A DNA stretch of 55,590 nt from Zelonia costaricensis (lineage: Eukaryota; Euglenozoa; Kinetoplastea; Trypanosomatida; Trypanosomatidae). Below are positions 28,210 to 36,784 of the stretch, in pieces. The notes below the pieces were generated by a model that was not told where the DNA came from, did not search any database, and saw nothing but the letters and a program-made list of their open reading frames with translations. The stretch covers positions 1-55,590 of the forward strand of contig JASAOO010003406.1 of the NCBI GenBank assembly GCA_030849075.1, written 5' to 3'. The translations under genes were made by a program, and so were the position numbers. How positions within the stretch are numbered: position 1 is the stretch's first letter; every line of letters starts with the position of its first letter.

Positions 28210-30633
28210 ATGGCGGACGGCCACCGCAGCGGCGCGGCGGCGTCGAAGATGGGCCAGCGGTTTGGCCCCTACCAGGTCGGCGACACCATCGGCCGCGGCA
28301 CGTTTGCCAAGGTGAAGATCGGCTACCACGAGACAACCAAGGTGCGTGTGGCGCTCAAGATCATCTCGCGCAAGGTGATGGACAGCGACCCGCACTCGGC
28401 GCTGAAGATTAAGCGGGAAATCAAGATTATGCGTGTGCTGCGGCACCCCCACATCACCCGGCTCTACGACGTGGTCAAGACGAAGCACGACATCGTCCTG
28501 GTCATGGAGTACGTCTCGGGTGGTGAGCTGTTCGACTACATCAGCCGCAAGGGCCGCCTGGACGAGGGGACGGCGCGGGCGCTCTTCCAGCAGCTCACCG
28601 CCGCCGTGGCATACTGTCACCGCTACCGCGTCACCCACCGCGACATCAAGCCGGAGAACATCATGATGGAGCACGGCTCCCACAGCGTGAAGCTGAGCGA
28701 CTTTGGGCTGTCCTCCATCACCCACGACGGCCGGTTCTTCGAAACGAGCTGCGGCACACCCAACTACGCCTCACCCGAGGTGGTGAGCGGGCGACTCTAC
28801 GGAGGGCCGGAGGCGGACGTGTGGAGCTGCGGTGTCGTGCTCTTCGCGATGCTCTGCGGCTCGCTGCCCTTCGACGACAGCAACATCGCCATCCTCTTCA
28901 AGAAGATCCAGACCGCCGACTACGCCGTCCCTAGCTACGTCTCGGCGCACGCGCAGGATCTGCTGCGCCGCGTCCTCGTCGTGAACCCGCTGGAGCGGGC
29001 GACGATGGAGCAGGTAATGCAGCACCCGTGGCTGCGCCCGCACTTCCCGCGCTACCTCCTCTCGCTGCACTACGCCGCCGTCATGGAGACCACCCGGTTT
29101 GCCAGCAGCTACTACCTTACCGAGGACATGCTGGACGAGGAGGTGGTGCACGTCGTCGCCTCTCGCTTCCACGTCTCGCCGCAGGAGGTGGCGAGCATCA
29201 TCATGGCCGAGGAGGAGCGCATTCCGTCTATGCGGGCCGTCATCAGCGACGAGGACAACCCGCAATCGATGGCGCGCCGCTACCCCGCCGCGAATTACTT
29301 TGAAATGTACTCGAACGTGCTGGACTCGAAGCTGTGGCCGACGCCGGTCGAAATCGTCGCCGCCGAGGTGGCGCTGCGCGACGAGGCGCACGACATCTAC
29401 GTCTCCTACATCATCTTGACGCAGAAGAAGCAGAACAAGCTCGCCCCGCAGGAGCACGCGGCGAACGCCTCCTTCGGCGAGAGCGCGAGCTCCCTCCTCC
29501 AGTCGCAGGCCCAGCAGGGGTACGGCTCCCTCAACGCCAACTCACTGCACCAGCTCTCCGGCAACTCCAGCTTCACCGGCTTCAGCATGAAGGAGTCGAG
29601 CAGCACCAAGGGCCACAGCCACGCAAGCACTGCCTCGCCGACGACGAAGAAGCCGAAGCACCACGGCGAGAAGACGCTGCAGCACTTGGCGCAGCCGGCA
29701 CCGCCGCAGCAGCAGACCACGATGGACGCCACCGTGCCGGTCACCTTCCCGGGCGACCCGTGGCAGTCGGGCTACAACCGCGTCGCCGCGCCCTTCCTCC
29801 CGCTGCACGCCAACCGCACCACGCACACGGTGGTGGGCCAGATCCTGCACGTGCAGGAGCTGCCGGTGCAGCTGCTCATGTCCCGCAGCATCACGGTGAA
29901 ACCGCTCAAGAAGGATGCGCAGGGCAGCAGTTGCGCCACTGCGAGCGGCACCTTCCCGACAATGGCCCAGCTCCACTCCACCTCCGACATGGACCGCTCC
30001 AGCGACGGCGGGGGTGCGTCGGGTTCGACGCTGGTCGCGCCCCCACTCGGCAACCTGCTGCAGCCGCAGCGCTCGGCCTCGACCAAGTCGAGTCTGGCCG
30101 CGCCAACGCTGCTCCGGCCACACTCGAAGATGGACGTGCGGCGCAGCGGGTCTCGCACCCCCAACCCGGCCGGCAGCCCGACCAGCAGCACCGGGGCCGA
30201 CGCGCGGCACAACCAGGCCACTGCGGGTGGAGAGACGGCGCTGGACACGCTGTACCAGGCCGAGACCGTCACGCGCTTTGGCAACGACTTTATCCGCAAC
30301 GGCGTCGCCTTCGTCAACTGCACGGCGCACGAGACACTCAAAGAGGTGTACGACGCCATGCGGGAGGAGGGTCTGCTGTGGAGGGTCATCTACGACTACT
30401 ACTTCTCCGCGGTGCGTTACCCCAACATCAAGCTGCAGGTGAAGGTGTACAAGGTGAAGGCGGACGAGCAGGTGGTGGACGTCAAGGTGTCGGCGCAGAG
30501 CGGCATGGCTGCCTACGACGTGGCGCTGTCGCTGCTCGAGCGCCTGCGCACGCACGCGGTGAACAAGCGCAACGCGCAGATCCGCAAGAAGGGCAGCAGC
30601 ATTCTCACGATGCTCAAGCAGAGCACGGCGTGA
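28210..30633 (+). CDS. AMP-activated protein kinase alpha (SNF1-type) catalytic subunit
   Basis: An 807-residue Ser/Thr kinase, the catalytic subunit of the energy-sensing AMPK/SNF1 heterotrimer. The kinase domain spans ~20-275: glycine loop IGRGTFAKV starting at 27, ATP lysine K50, catalytic HRDIKPEN with D145, DFG with D164. The activation loop has ETSCGTPNYASPE with T179 at the position of AMPK Thr172, the LKB1/CaMKK-type activating site. A UBA/autoinhibitory-like helical segment follows at about 301-335. A Ser/Gln/Thr-rich linker of some 300 residues precedes a C-terminal beta-alpha segment (~678-797) resembling the AMPK alpha C-terminal/KA1 fold that binds the beta and gamma subunits. 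The protein is longer than human AMPK-alpha (about 550) because of the linker. Remembered synteny suggests T. brucei AMPK-alpha1. The ATG at 28210 starts just before the kinase domain; upstream frame lacks an ATG. Confidence 0.92.
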   Translation: MADGHRSGAAASKMGQRFGPYQVGDTIGRGTFAKVKIGYHETTKVRVALKIISRKVMDSDPHSALKIKREIKIMRVLRHPHITRLYDVVKTKHDIVLVMEYVSGGELFDYISRKGRLDEGTARALFQQLTAAVAYCHRYRVTHRDIKPENIMMEHGSHSVKLSDFGLSSITHDGRFFETSCGTPNYASPEVVSGRLYGGPEADVWSCGVVLFAMLCGSLPFDDSNIAILFKKIQTADYAVPSYVSAHAQDLLRRVLVVNPLERATMEQVMQHPWLRPHFPRYLLSLHYAAVMETTRFASSYYLTEDMLDEEVVHVVASRFHVSPQEVASIIMAEEERIPSMRAVISDEDNPQSMARRYPAANYFEMYSNVLDSKLWPTPVEIVAAEVALRDEAHDIYVSYIILTQKKQNKLAPQEHAANASFGESASSLLQSQAQQGYGSLNANSLHQLSGNSSFTGFSMKESSSTKGHSHASTASPTTKKPKHHGEKTLQHLAQPAPPQQQTTMDATVPVTFPGDPWQSGYNRVAAPFLPLHANRTTHTVVGQILHVQELPVQLLMSRSITVKPLKKDAQGSSCATASGTFPTMAQLHSTSDMDRSSDGGGASGSTLVAPPLGNLLQPQRSASTKSSLAAPTLLRPHSKMDVRRSGSRTPNPAGSPTSSTGADARHNQATAGGETALDTLYQAETVTRFGNDFIRNGVAFVNCTAHETLKEVYDAMREEGLLWRVIYDYYFSAVRYPNIKLQVKVYKVKADEQVVDVKVSAQSGMAAYDVALSLLERLRTHAVNKRNAQIRKKGSSILTMLKQSTA

Positions 30634-32782
30634 GTCCGAGAGTCAGCGCGACGGCGACGGTCGTGGGGGGAGGCTCACGCGAAGAGGAGTGTCTTTCTCG
30701 TATGCGGTAGGGCACAGCGAGCTCTTCTCTCCGCTTCTCTTTCCTTGTTTCTGTTTGTGGGCGGAGGGCGACACATGCGAAGAGCGATACACACGCGCAG
30801 AAAACGCAGTGGTGTGGAAGGCACGTACGCCCCTCGGTGTGCTGTTCACGTTGCCGTCACTGGAGCGCAGCGAAGACGGCGGTCTACAGGGTAGCGGGGG
30901 CACCGTGTGCCGTGTGATCGCACCCACAGAGCACTAGCAAACCGCGGGCGCCTGCCCTGGTCACTCTCCGTGCGTGTGCGCTTGTTTGTGCTTCTGTGTC
31001 CGTGTGTTTTGCCGAGCACCACGAGCGCACTCTTGAAGCACTCTGGTGTGAAGTGCACACGCGGCGCAATGGGCCTACCTGCTTGGGCGTCTTTCTTTTT
31101 GTGTTTGTCACGTTTCGCCGTGTCCAGCTGTAGGGAGCGCGCACCTCAGCGGTCCGTGACCATTCCCTGCTCACCATCCTCCAAAACGCTTCGTCGCAGC
31201 GCGTCCTCTGTCGTCTTCCATCGCATTTTGTTTTTCTCCTTCTTCGCTTTTGGTGTCGCTGCGCGTTGCATTGCCGCGGCGGCTGGTCGTGATGTCGGCT
31301 CCGTGCCTTTGCTGTCAGCGGTGGCGGCGCTGCGTGCCGCCAACTCGTTGCCTTTCTTGTTTGCCCCCCGGATCGGCCCTAGTGAGGGGTGGTGGCCTTT
31401 TGTTTTCTTTGATAATGCCCAGTTGTGTGCCGAGAGCAGTTGTGGTGGTGTTTCTCTTGTGTTTGGGCCGTGTTTCTGAACGCGCACGAGACGCATATAT
31501 ATATATATATAGTCGGCTGGTAGTGGTGTTTGTGCGGCTGTCGTCGCCAGGGCCGGAGCCGCAGCCCTCCTGCTCACGTTTCCCTTCCTCCTTGCTCTCA
31601 GCGATGCTCTCTGATTCCGTGGCGCGGGGATGCGTCGTCTTTCACCCAATGTGCTGGGCTTGCGTTCCCTTGTCGTTCGTCCCCCCCTCCTGCACCTCCA
31701 CACACATACACAAAACAAAAAAGCACCTCCACACACCAAAGCACACACAAGCACATCCCTAGGAGATGTGAGAGGCTTGCAATGGCCCGGGCAGGCAAAA
31801 AAAAAAAAACGACTCGAGTGAAGCGGATGGCTCGGCCATGTCCAATCGGGGAGGCGGCATGTCTAGGCGAGCGCGACGCGCTGTTGCAGACACCCGCCAC
31901 CTGCTCCCCGCCACCCGTCAACGGCCTCTTTGCACGCCAATGGACGTTTGGAGTTGAACACGTGTGCTCTTCGCGGCGGCAGAGTCACGGCTCCGTGGCG
32001 CATGTGCTCCGCACCCGCGCTCGCTGCGCCGGAGCAACGCAAAAAATCTCTACTGTCCGCCCTCTGCTCGTCTCTCTCCTCTTACTCGCGCGACGCCGCA
32101 CACCGCACACACGTCTCCACGAACTCAACAGTGACGCACAGTGGTGCGTCAGCACGCGACTTCGAAACCACCGGCGACTCTTCCCACCTTTTTTTTTTCC
32201 GCAAAGGGAAGAAGACTGCGCTTCTTCCTTCTCGTCGCAGGACCGCGACACAGAGGCGCAGCTGGACACGCTCCTTCCTCTCACAGCAAACACGCGGCGA
32301 GGTGAGGCCCGTGGGACGCATCGCCACTCGCACGTGGTTCTTCTCGCGCTGCGCGCTGAGGCTTCTGGCTCGTCCGAAGCGCCACCCCCTCTCTCTGCCT
32401 CCGACCGCCGTTACTTTTCTCTTTCTCTTCCACACTTTTTCCGTCGCTTTCGTGGCTGTCCTTCCGCTCCTCCTTTCTTCTGTGTTGCTCGCGTGCCCAG
32501 CGCTGTGGCGGTGGCCCCCACTCCTGCTCCTCTCTCGTGTCACCACGCCGTCCGAGCCGACACACGTGAACGGACAAAGACAGGAGAGACACAGGCGGTG
32601 TGCGTGTGTGTGTGTGTGTTGTGTCGCCATCACAGACACGGCTCGTACAGAAAGCGACTCAAATCCTCTCTGTTGCTTCACACTCGCATTTAGTCATCTT
32701 CAAAACGACCCTTGTGTCGTTTTCTCGCCCCCCCCCTGTTCTGTTTGCGCCCAACCCCTCCCCCTTCCCGTTGAGGTGCGCC
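30634..32782. other. 2.1 kb gene-free spacer
   Basis: No credible gene. It contains an (AT)8 tract at about 31494-31510, CA/AAAC-rich sequence around 31700-31755, a 13-A run at 31797-31809, TG repeat at about 32602-32620 and C/T-rich sequence up to the next start. A pyrimidine tract followed by GAG at 32773-32775 lies only 7 bases before the next ATG; the real acceptor may be further upstream. Confidence 0.6.
31494..31510. repeat. (AT)8 tract
   Basis: An alternating AT run in the AMPK 3' spacer, the only such A/T-only tract of this size in a GC-rich window. Confidence 0.85.
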
Positions 32783-35700
32783 ATGATCGAGGACATCTCG
32801 TCGCCGCACGTGCATCAGCGGTCGTCGTGGAGTGAGGCGTCGTTGCGGGGGCAGCCGTCGGTGACGACTTTTGCGGTGGAACAGGGAAAGACGCACGCGG
32901 ATCGGGCCCTGATCGTGTACCAGAACGTTCGCCGCTCCTCGCCAGAAGTGAGCGAGGTGAATGAGCTGCTGCTGAAGGCGCGCGTGGTGCTTCCAGCCAT
33001 CATGAACTACCTGTACTTCGGCTCATCACAGGTGGCGGTCGTGTACTTTGGCAAACGCGTGAACAAGCGCGGCGTCAAGCACGGCATCCGCGAGGGTGCA
33101 CAGGACCTCAAGATACGCCTGATTCGCTACTTCACGGCGGAGATGTGGCCACCGCTGCTGCGCACCGACGCACCGGACGAGTCGCTTGGCTACAACATCA
33201 ACAACGACGCCTCCAAGTCGGCCCTGGACAGCGCGGAGGCGTCCACGGTGCTCGCGACCGGCGCGCCGTCCCCCGCCGACGTGACGCGGGAGTCGGCCGA
33301 GGGCGACTGCGGCCAGGACGCCGCTGCTCGGCTCGCAAAGGAGGTGGCGCAGGAGCGGCTGTGGTTCCGGCGGTCGGTCGAAAATCACATGCAGGTGCTG
33401 CTCTACCTCAAGAACTCCACGGACGGCAAGTCCAAGTACCTCAAGGTGGTGCTGCAGAACACGGCCCACCGACTCTACTTCGACGTGGTCGAGGCGCGCG
33501 AGGAGAAGTACCGCTGGGACCTCCGCATGCTCTTCACCCGGATGATGGACAACCTCGAGACGCAGAAGGCGATCGACAGCTACGAGTCCTACCTCGAGTA
33601 CTTCCGCCAGGCCTGCACCATGGCCGCCAAGAACGCCCTCTACCTCGAGCGGCCGCGGCAGAAGATGCTGGAGGTGGTGCTCTGGACGCGGCCGAAGCCC
33701 GCCGCGGTTGCCGCGAGTGGGCAGCCCTCCGCCCTGCAGCGCGCCGACAACTGTCCCAGCAACCACGACGGCACCCCGGTCGTGGCCGACAGCAGCGGCG
33801 GCGACGAGGCCACCTCCTTCCTCACGCTGTCCACGATCGGCTCGCAGCACACGGATCGGCCGGCGAGCAGGGAAGGGGACAACTCGGAGGACGGCGCGGG
33901 CGAGCTGGTGCAGCCGCAGGTGCTCAGCCGGCGCTGCTCCACCGCGGCGGCCGAGTGGTCGATGCAGGACGCGGCAACGGCGGGTGCGAACGGTGGAGGC
34001 TGCGGAACCGCTGAGGCGGAGCGGCCGCGCCGCACGCCGCTGCTCGCCCCCGCCATCGACGCGCCCATCGTTGTCGGCTCGCCCAGCCGCAGCCCCACGC
34101 CCGCGGCGGCGACGGCAGTGCCGAGCAGTTCGCGCCTCTCCCCGGCCACGCTGGGGCCGCGGCAGTCGCGCGCCCCTCGCCGGCGCCGCTACGCGTGGAT
34201 GGCGAACCTGCAGAAGCCCGAGAGCACGACGCTGGACTACAAGAGCTACTTCTTCAACACCGCGCTTGAGATACGGCACCGCTGCGTCAAGTTCATGTGC
34301 GGCTTTCTCAACGCCTACGGGGAGGGCAAACTCGTCGTTGGCGTGCACGAGATACCCCGCACGGCGCCGGCCAACGCGGAGGAGCGCAAAGAGAACGGCT
34401 CGAACATCATCCTCCACAACGACATGGTCGACCAGTTCGTTGTCGGGGCCCGCGTTACGGGGGCGGAGCTGGAAGAGCTTCAAGTGGATGTGTCGGAGCA
34501 GCTGCTGTGCTGCATTCCACCGATCCCGCCCCGTGCGGTGCAGGTGGACGCCGTCCCGGTGAGGTTCCCTAAGGGCTTTGCGTACGCCCCGCAGATCCTC
34601 ATTCTGTACGACTTTGCGAACCCCAACGTGTCGGCCCGTGACGCGCTGAAGCAGAAGAGCAACTACGCCATTCGATTCCTCTTCACCATGGGCCTCAGCA
34701 TCGTGCCGCTCGACCTGCCAACCGAGGAGGTGCGGGCGCTGCTGAGGGCGTCTGTGGCGCACCCGGCCTCACCCAACGTGTCTGACTCGCCCCCGGCCGA
34801 GGCGCACTGGGACGACGTGAACACGGAGGCCTACCTCATCGCCGCCGTCGACAACCCCATGACGCTGCACGACTCGGGGTGGGAGGAGAAGCTCGCGAAC
34901 TCGCTGAGCCGGCACAAGCAGCGGTGCTACCACGCCATCCTCGAGTACGGGCCGGCCATGACGCGCCGCCTCGCTCTGCCAGAGCTCTTTGTGCTGGAGG
35001 TGTCCGTCGACATCAAGCGCTGCGGGTACGGGCCGCTGGCGAGGTACAAGGGCAAGTTCTTCGCGGGCTGGCCATCCATTCCAGTCTGGGACCCAACGAC
35101 GCGGTCGGTGCGTGGGGTGGAACGGAACTACAACGTGCATGGCGCCACCCACTCGACTGCGCTCGTGCGTCCGCCGGTGGTGTCGGACATGGTGAATCGC
35201 AGCCCGCGCTTCGCGGCTGCCGCGATGCCCGGCTGCGACAGCGCAGCACCGTCGACCTCCCAGCTCGACTCCTCGCCGGGCGGCCGCGTGAGCACGTACA
35301 CGGCGTCCGCGGTGGCCTCTCCGTCGTCTGCTATGGTGACGACGGGCGGGGCTGGTCCTGCTGCTGCTGCCGCCGCGTTGCGGACTCGCGGTGGCGGAGG
35401 CGGTTTTCAGCAGCAGCTCGTCGCGGAGGGGCTTGCGTGGTTTGCGCAGCCGACCGTCCTGTCGCGCGTGTTGGCCTACCTCTACAACCCCGCCTGCATT
35501 CACGACATCCTGCAGTTTCGCCTTGTCCACCCCCTCAGTAATGCCTGCTTCGAGAACCGCCAGGGCGACTACCTTGTCCACATGATCTGCAGCACCCCGG
35601 TGGGCGTGCCCATCTTCAACGCCCCGCCGGAGCAGCTGTCACGTATCCAGTACTCCTTCCTCCACGCCGGCGTCCCGCCCCTGCCGCTGCTGCTGTGCCA

Positions 35701-36784
35701 CTGCTACGAGACCATCGGCAACCTGCCCTCACCGTACCCGTTTGTGGCGGTGCCGCTGGTGCAGCAGACGTTTCGCGTTGCGCCGTGCCTCGTGCCGCTC
35801 TTTTACCGGCAGCACTACTTCGACGGCCAGCTTCGCCTCGCCGTCGTGCTCGACCTGCGTGACAGCCTTCTCAAGACGGTGGAGCTGCGCAACGGCAACC
35901 TGCTGCTTGACACCGTCGTCGGGGTCGGCTTCGAGCCGATGAACAAGCGACAGCTCATGCGGCACTTTATGCGGCGCGGTGGCGGTGCTCCCCCTCCGCG
36001 CCGGGCCGGCAAGTCGGTGCCGGAGCCGCTCGATTTGCCGTCGTCGCCCCTCGCCACCGCCACCACGACCACGACCGCGACGCTGGACGAGGACGACGTG
36101 CTGCTGAAGCAGAGCTTCGTAGCCCGCCGCGCCTTCCAGCCGCAGGCGCTGACGCACGACACAGAGAGCCACACCGCGAGCCTCGTCGTGTCGCCCAAAG
36201 TTGGTGAGCGCTGCGGCGGCGTGGCCGAGCGTGAGGTGGAGGCGGACATCCCGCTGCTGCACTTCCGCTTCCTGTCGCGGAAGGCCGTCGAGGACGGCCG
36301 CTACCTCCGCCCAGAAGAACTGCCACGGCAGTGGATCGTGTCGAGCGGCGCCGCAGGCCCGCTGCCAGCCACCTCAGTGGACGGCCGCCGGTGGCGCGGC
36401 AACCGCAGCGCCGACTCCGGCGACGCCTCCCCGCGCCCTGCGCCGGCGGAGGAGGCGGTGAGCGACTCGAGCGCCGAGGTGGTGGACGCGGCGGAGATGG
36501 AGGCCCCGGCGGCGCATGGCAGGTCATGGACCCTGCAGCACCTGCTCTACTGGTACAACGCCTTCCTCACCGACCGCGCGCACTACAGCGTCTTCGGCTG
36601 CGGCAACCGCTCCATCGCCTTCTCGGTCGCTTCGCTCTCCGAGGTGTGCGCCGAGTGCGTGGAGCCGTCAGCCGTGGAGGCGGTGCACGCCGCGGCGCTC
36701 TCGAACGACCCCGCCGCTAGCCTCGCCCCGAGCCGCGACAAGTGCGTGCTGCACCGCAAGGTGCTGGACTGGCTGGCGGTGTGA
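32783..36784 (+). CDS. Large protein with Schlafen AlbA_2-like core domain
   Basis: A 1,333-residue protein with no signal peptide or membrane segment. An N-terminal globular region at ~28-140 and a second at ~200-306 are of unknown type. A low-complexity Ser/Ala/Arg linker (~306-470) precedes the clearest domain, AlbA_2/Schlafen-like, at about 478-620. It starts with ESTTLDYK, has the expected helix plus LNAYGEGKLVVGVHE strand pattern, and later IPPIPPRAVQV, the usual 'P-x-x' strand of AlbA_2. Acidic residues E480, D485 and E523 fall at the spacing (0, +5, +43) of the E205/E210/D248 nuclease triad I recall for mammalian SLFN13. Two more conserved-looking regions lie at ~684-785 and ~883-1075, separated by disordered linkers. 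The family suggests nucleic-acid binding and possibly tRNA/rRNA cleavage; activity is inference. The ATG at 32783 is the first in frame after non-coding sequence. Confidence 0.8.
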   Translation: MIEDISSPHVHQRSSWSEASLRGQPSVTTFAVEQGKTHADRALIVYQNVRRSSPEVSEVNELLLKARVVLPAIMNYLYFGSSQVAVVYFGKRVNKRGVKHGIREGAQDLKIRLIRYFTAEMWPPLLRTDAPDESLGYNINNDASKSALDSAEASTVLATGAPSPADVTRESAEGDCGQDAAARLAKEVAQERLWFRRSVENHMQVLLYLKNSTDGKSKYLKVVLQNTAHRLYFDVVEAREEKYRWDLRMLFTRMMDNLETQKAIDSYESYLEYFRQACTMAAKNALYLERPRQKMLEVVLWTRPKPAAVAASGQPSALQRADNCPSNHDGTPVVADSSGGDEATSFLTLSTIGSQHTDRPASREGDNSEDGAGELVQPQVLSRRCSTAAAEWSMQDAATAGANGGGCGTAEAERPRRTPLLAPAIDAPIVVGSPSRSPTPAAATAVPSSSRLSPATLGPRQSRAPRRRRYAWMANLQKPESTTLDYKSYFFNTALEIRHRCVKFMCGFLNAYGEGKLVVGVHEIPRTAPANAEERKENGSNIILHNDMVDQFVVGARVTGAELEELQVDVSEQLLCCIPPIPPRAVQVDAVPVRFPKGFAYAPQILILYDFANPNVSARDALKQKSNYAIRFLFTMGLSIVPLDLPTEEVRALLRASVAHPASPNVSDSPPAEAHWDDVNTEAYLIAAVDNPMTLHDSGWEEKLANSLSRHKQRCYHAILEYGPAMTRRLALPELFVLEVSVDIKRCGYGPLARYKGKFFAGWPSIPVWDPTTRSVRGVERNYNVHGATHSTALVRPPVVSDMVNRSPRFAAAAMPGCDSAAPSTSQLDSSPGGRVSTYTASAVASPSSAMVTTGGAGPAAAAAALRTRGGGGGFQQQLVAEGLAWFAQPTVLSRVLAYLYNPACIHDILQFRLVHPLSNACFENRQGDYLVHMICSTPVGVPIFNAPPEQLSRIQYSFLHAGVPPLPLLLCHCYETIGNLPSPYPFVAVPLVQQTFRVAPCLVPLFYRQHYFDGQLRLAVVLDLRDSLLKTVELRNGNLLLDTVVGVGFEPMNKRQLMRHFMRRGGGAPPPRRAGKSVPEPLDLPSSPLATATTTTTATLDEDDVLLKQSFVARRAFQPQALTHDTESHTASLVVSPKVGERCGGVAEREVEADIPLLHFRFLSRKAVEDGRYLRPEELPRQWIVSSGAAGPLPATSVDGRRWRGNRSADSGDASPRPAPAEEAVSDSSAEVVDAAEMEAPAAHGRSWTLQHLLYWYNAFLTDRAHYSVFGCGNRSIAFSVASLSEVCAECVEPSAVEAVHAAALSNDPAASLAPSRDKCVLHRKVLDWLAV

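Noticed and set aside
31930..32835. 301-codon plus-strand open frame overlapping the Schlafen-like gene start
   Set aside because: Lies in a different frame, is low complexity and ends inside the real coding region; no motif.
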